NCBI RefSeq assembly: GCF_000337535.1
Contig: NZ_AOIP01000016.1
Span: 62,001-126,000, forward strand
Direction: 5' to 3'
Source: Natrialba aegyptia DSM 13077
GTDB taxonomy: Archaea > Halobacteriota > Halobacteria > Halobacteriales > Natrialbaceae
DNA length: 64,000 nt
The translations under genes and the position numbers were made by a program. The first letter of the stretch is position 1; every line of letters starts with the position of its first letter. The notes beneath the pieces were generated by a model. The model was not told the DNA's origin, did no database searches, and saw nothing but the letters and a program-made list of their open reading frames with translations. Shown in pieces: positions 61,716 through 64,000 of the stretch.

Positions 61716-63758
61716 TCAGGCCTCCGGAGCCTGTTCCGTCGCTTCGTCGGCGTAGATCGAGTTCACCTCGTCGGCGAACGCGTCCAGAATCGTCCGGCGT
61801 TTCTTCTTCATCGTCGGCGTCAGCATCTCGTTTTCCTCGGTGAACTCGATCGGCACGAGTCGGAACTCCTTGATCGTCTCGTGGGCCTCGAAGTCCTCGT
61901 TGACGGCCTCGACCTCCCGACCGATCCGCTCGCGGACCCACTCGTGATCGCAGATGGCTGCCGGGTCGTCCGGCAGCGCAACGTCCTCGGTCTCGGCACG
62001 CCGTTCGAGGGCGTCGATGTTCGGCACGATGAGCGCGCCGACGAACTTCTCGCCGTCGCCGACGACCAGACACTGCTCGACGAGTTCGTTCGCGGCGAAG
62101 GTGTCCTCGATCGGTGCGGGCGCGACGTTCTTGCCGGTCGAGAGGACGACGAGTTGCTTCGTTCGCTCGTGGAACTCGATGTAGCCGTCGGGGCGGACGG
62201 TGACGATGTCGCCGGTGCGGAACCACTCGGCGTCCGCGTCGGTCTCGGACGCGTTCCCGTCTCGGTCGGCGTCGCTCGCCCCCTCCCCCGGCGCGTCCGC
62301 CGTGAACGCCCGGTCGGTCGCCGCCGGCTTGTTCCAGTAGCCCTCGGTGACGTTCGGCCCGCGAACGAGGAGTTCACCCGTTTCGCCGGGCGTGCTGGCG
62401 GCATCGCCGTCCGGCACGATCGACCCGTCGACGGTCACGTCGCAGTCGATAACCGCCGGCCCGACAGTGCCGATCTTCGGTGCCTCCGGCGGGTTCGTCG
62501 TGACGACGGGCGAGGTTTCGGTGAGCCCGTATCCCTCCAAAATCGGCAGCCCCATGCCGTGATAGAGCGTGCAGAGATCCTCGGAGAGCGACCCGCCGCC
62601 GCTGACCAGCATCTCGACGTTCCCGCCGAGAGCCTCCTTGACCTTGCTGAACACCAGTTTGTCCGCAACCGAGAGCTTGAACTCGAGGATCGGTCCGGGA
62701 TCGTCGGCCCGATAGTAGGCTCGACTCACGTCCGTCGCCCAGTCGAAGATGCGCTCTTTGATCGGAGACTCCGTGGCCTCCTCCCGAATCGCGTCGTAAA
62801 TCTTCTCGTAGACCCGCGGGACGCTCGTCGCCCCGGTCGGCTGGACCGCGCGAAAGTCCTCCTTCAGCGTGTCCGAACTCTCGGCGTAGGCGACGGTCGC
62901 CCCCGCGGCGAACAGCAGGAAGTGCCCCGCCGTCCGCTCGAAGACGTGCGCCAGCGGCAGGTACGAGACGAGCGTACTGTTCTCGTCGATGACCGGCGTG
63001 TCCGCGTCCTTGTCCGGCCGCGGGCCGTAGCGACGGTAGACCTGATTGACGTTCGTCCGGAAGTTCCGGTGGGTGAGCATGACCCCTTTCGGCTTCCCCG
63101 TCGTTCCACTCGTGTAGATGATGCTCGCCAGATCGTCCGGGTCGCGCGCTGCGAGCCACTCCTCGTACGCCTCCGGATCGTACCGCTCGTCTCCCAGTTC
63201 GTAGACCTCCGCGAGCGTGTAGCAGTCCGTCGCCGCGTCCTCTCCCGCACCACCTACCTCGTCCATCGACACGATGAACTCGAGTTCGAGTTCGTCCTCG
63301 ACGGCGAGCACCCGCTCTAACACCGCCTGGTTCTCGACGACGACGCCGCTGGCACCGGGATCGTCGAGCAGGTAGTGTGCCTTCTCGGGCGAGGAGTTCT
63401 TGTAGACGGTGGTCACGACTGCACCCGCGGCGAGTAGCGCGAAATCGGTCTGGGCCCACTCCATGCGCGTCTGGGCGAAGATACCGACCCGGTCGCCGGC
63501 CTCGACGCCGAGTTCGCGGAAGCCGGCGGCCAGCGCGCGGACGATCTCACCCGTTTCCGCGTAGGTCAGGCTTTCGTAGTCGCCGTGTGGGGCGGGGTCG
63601 ACCGCCGTCCCGGCGAGACTGCGATCGTAGATGCCGCCCTGATACTGCTGGGCGATCGCGTTCGGATTGCGCTCGACCGACGCCTCGAACATCCCTCCCA
63701 GCGGTTCCATACCCAGCACCGGACTCGTGAACTCGCGCTCCGCGGTCTGCCAACCCAT
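61716..63758 (-). CDS. fadD: Long-chain acyl-CoA synthetase (AMP-forming)
   Basis: 680 residues. ANL superfamily: IIYTSGTTGKPKGVMLTHRN (P-loop-like A3), STLVSYLPLAHVFERTAG, VSGGGSLSEDLCTLYHGMGL (A4/A5 zone), GYGLTETSPVV, WFRTGDIVTVRPDGYIEF, and a C-terminal Lys in TPTMKKKRRTILD. Activates fatty acids with ATP and CoA, feeding beta-oxidation with the thiolase at 55090. There is an insert ~480-510 with an acidic low-complexity segment (GEGASDADRDGNASETDAD). A palindrome lies directly before the start. Confidence 0.92.
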   Translation of the reverse strand: MGWQTAEREFTSPVLGMEPLGGMFEASVERNPNAIAQQYQGGIYDRSLAGTAVDPAPHGDYESLTYAETGEIVRALAAGFRELGVEAGDRVGIFAQTRMEWAQTDFALLAAGAVVTTVYKNSSPEKAHYLLDDPGASGVVVENQAVLERVLAVEDELELEFIVSMDEVGGAGEDAATDCYTLAEVYELGDERYDPEAYEEWLAARDPDDLASIIYTSGTTGKPKGVMLTHRNFRTNVNQVYRRYGPRPDKDADTPVIDENSTLVSYLPLAHVFERTAGHFLLFAAGATVAYAESSDTLKEDFRAVQPTGATSVPRVYEKIYDAIREEATESPIKERIFDWATDVSRAYYRADDPGPILEFKLSVADKLVFSKVKEALGGNVEMLVSGGGSLSEDLCTLYHGMGLPILEGYGLTETSPVVTTNPPEAPKIGTVGPAVIDCDVTVDGSIVPDGDAASTPGETGELLVRGPNVTEGYWNKPAATDRAFTADAPGEGASDADRDGNASETDADAEWFRTGDIVTVRPDGYIEFHERTKQLVVLSTGKNVAPAPIEDTFAANELVEQCLVVGDGEKFVGALIVPNIDALERRAETEDVALPDDPAAICDHEWVRERIGREVEAVNEDFEAHETIKEFRLVPIEFTEENEMLTPTMKKKRRTILDAFADEVNSIYADEATEQAPEA

Positions 63759-63771
63759 GGTATATTATACC
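63759..63771. promoter_or_regulatory. Palindrome GGTATATTATACC before fadD
   Basis: GGTAT..ATACC arms around ATT, directly abutting the fadD ATG at 63758. It overlaps the position normally used for a leader but lies too close to the ATG to be the TATA box of a leaderless mRNA. It may be an operator or a start-proximal regulator site. Confidence 0.45.
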
Positions 63772-63917
63772 AAGAGGAGCGGGGAACTCTTGAAAGTACA
63801 GGGAGTTCAGAGCAATTTATCACGATATTTCTGTGGGGGCGGCGGACGATAGTCGAGGTGTGAGGACCTAACCCATACCACCGAAACAGTTCTATCGGGT
63901 GCTCGGGAATCCCGCGT

Positions 63918-64000
63918 ATGGGCGACGGTCCAGCGGCACAGGAGTTGTCGGAATCGACCATCGAAGAGATGCTTCGATCCATCGAACGGGAGCGAGAGTC
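63918..64000 (+). CDS. Partial CDS, N-terminus only
   Basis: ATG at 63918 opens a frame continuing past the window end (MGDGPAAQELSESTIEEMLR, then Ser-Ile-Glu-Arg-Glu-Arg-Glu-Ser). It is divergent from fadD and may be its regulator. Too short to assign a family. Confidence 0.5.
   Translation, partial: MGDGPAAQELSESTIEEMLRSIERERE

Noticed and set aside
61881-63320. 479-codon plus-strand frame
   Set aside because: Antisense to fadD, with no protein-like pattern.
1-64000. CRISPR arrays and IS transposases
   Set aside because: No regularly spaced repeats and no transposase motifs were found in the window.

Overview
The window is haloarchaeal DNA (class Halobacteria). The proteins are acidic and coding DNA is GC-rich, many gene starts are leaderless, and the core genes include archaeal RPA, a histone, the CCA-adding enzyme, a type-A-like RNase P RNA and HalOD1. 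A Natrialbales-type host (Natrinema/Haloterrigena-like) is my inference and was not tested.

1-15102: the right part of an integrated head-tail provirus whose left end lies outside the window. Late genes (tail tape-measure protein and small partners) read leftward. Early genes (AEP-like primase, small zinc-finger proteins, BRCT protein) read rightward from a hairpin-rich divergent region near 5.0-5.4 kb. A fused methyltransferase-nuclease (type IIG-like) overlaps a divergent TATA-binding protein. The element ends with a tyrosine integrase about 60 bp from a 33-bp copy of a tRNA 3' end (tRNA-Phe-like), which I read as attR.

15103-28842: a gene-transfer and defence island. It holds a nonsense-interrupted HTH gene beside attR, an AT-rich orphan membrane protein, a tight cassette of a PD-(D/E)XK-like protein, a DUF6884-like protein and two GIY-YIG proteins, an McrBC-like pair whose GTPase has two EVE-like segments, and a STAND-type ATPase. 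It ends in gene fragments and a degenerate copy of the same tRNA 3' end, which suggests a second, older integration at the same site.

29067-64000: core chromosome. It carries tRNA-His, tRNA-Asn, tRNA-Arg and RNase P RNA. It also holds single-strand DNA and chromatin genes (rpa3-rpap3; rpa2-histone-deacetylase), NAD salvage (pncA, pncB) and MoaB. Metabolic and membrane genes include lipoate ligase-like, thiolase, aldehyde:ferredoxin oxidoreductase, acyl-CoA ligase, a split MgtE and an M48 protease. Four copies of an ~80-bp palindromic repeat sit between core genes. One lipoprotein gene is broken at a G6 run and also carries a (CT)11 tract, which makes it a candidate phase-variable locus.

The strongest leads are the provirus TBP overlapping the R-M gene, the multi-nuclease cassette next to the EVE-McrBC pair, and the tandem att architecture.
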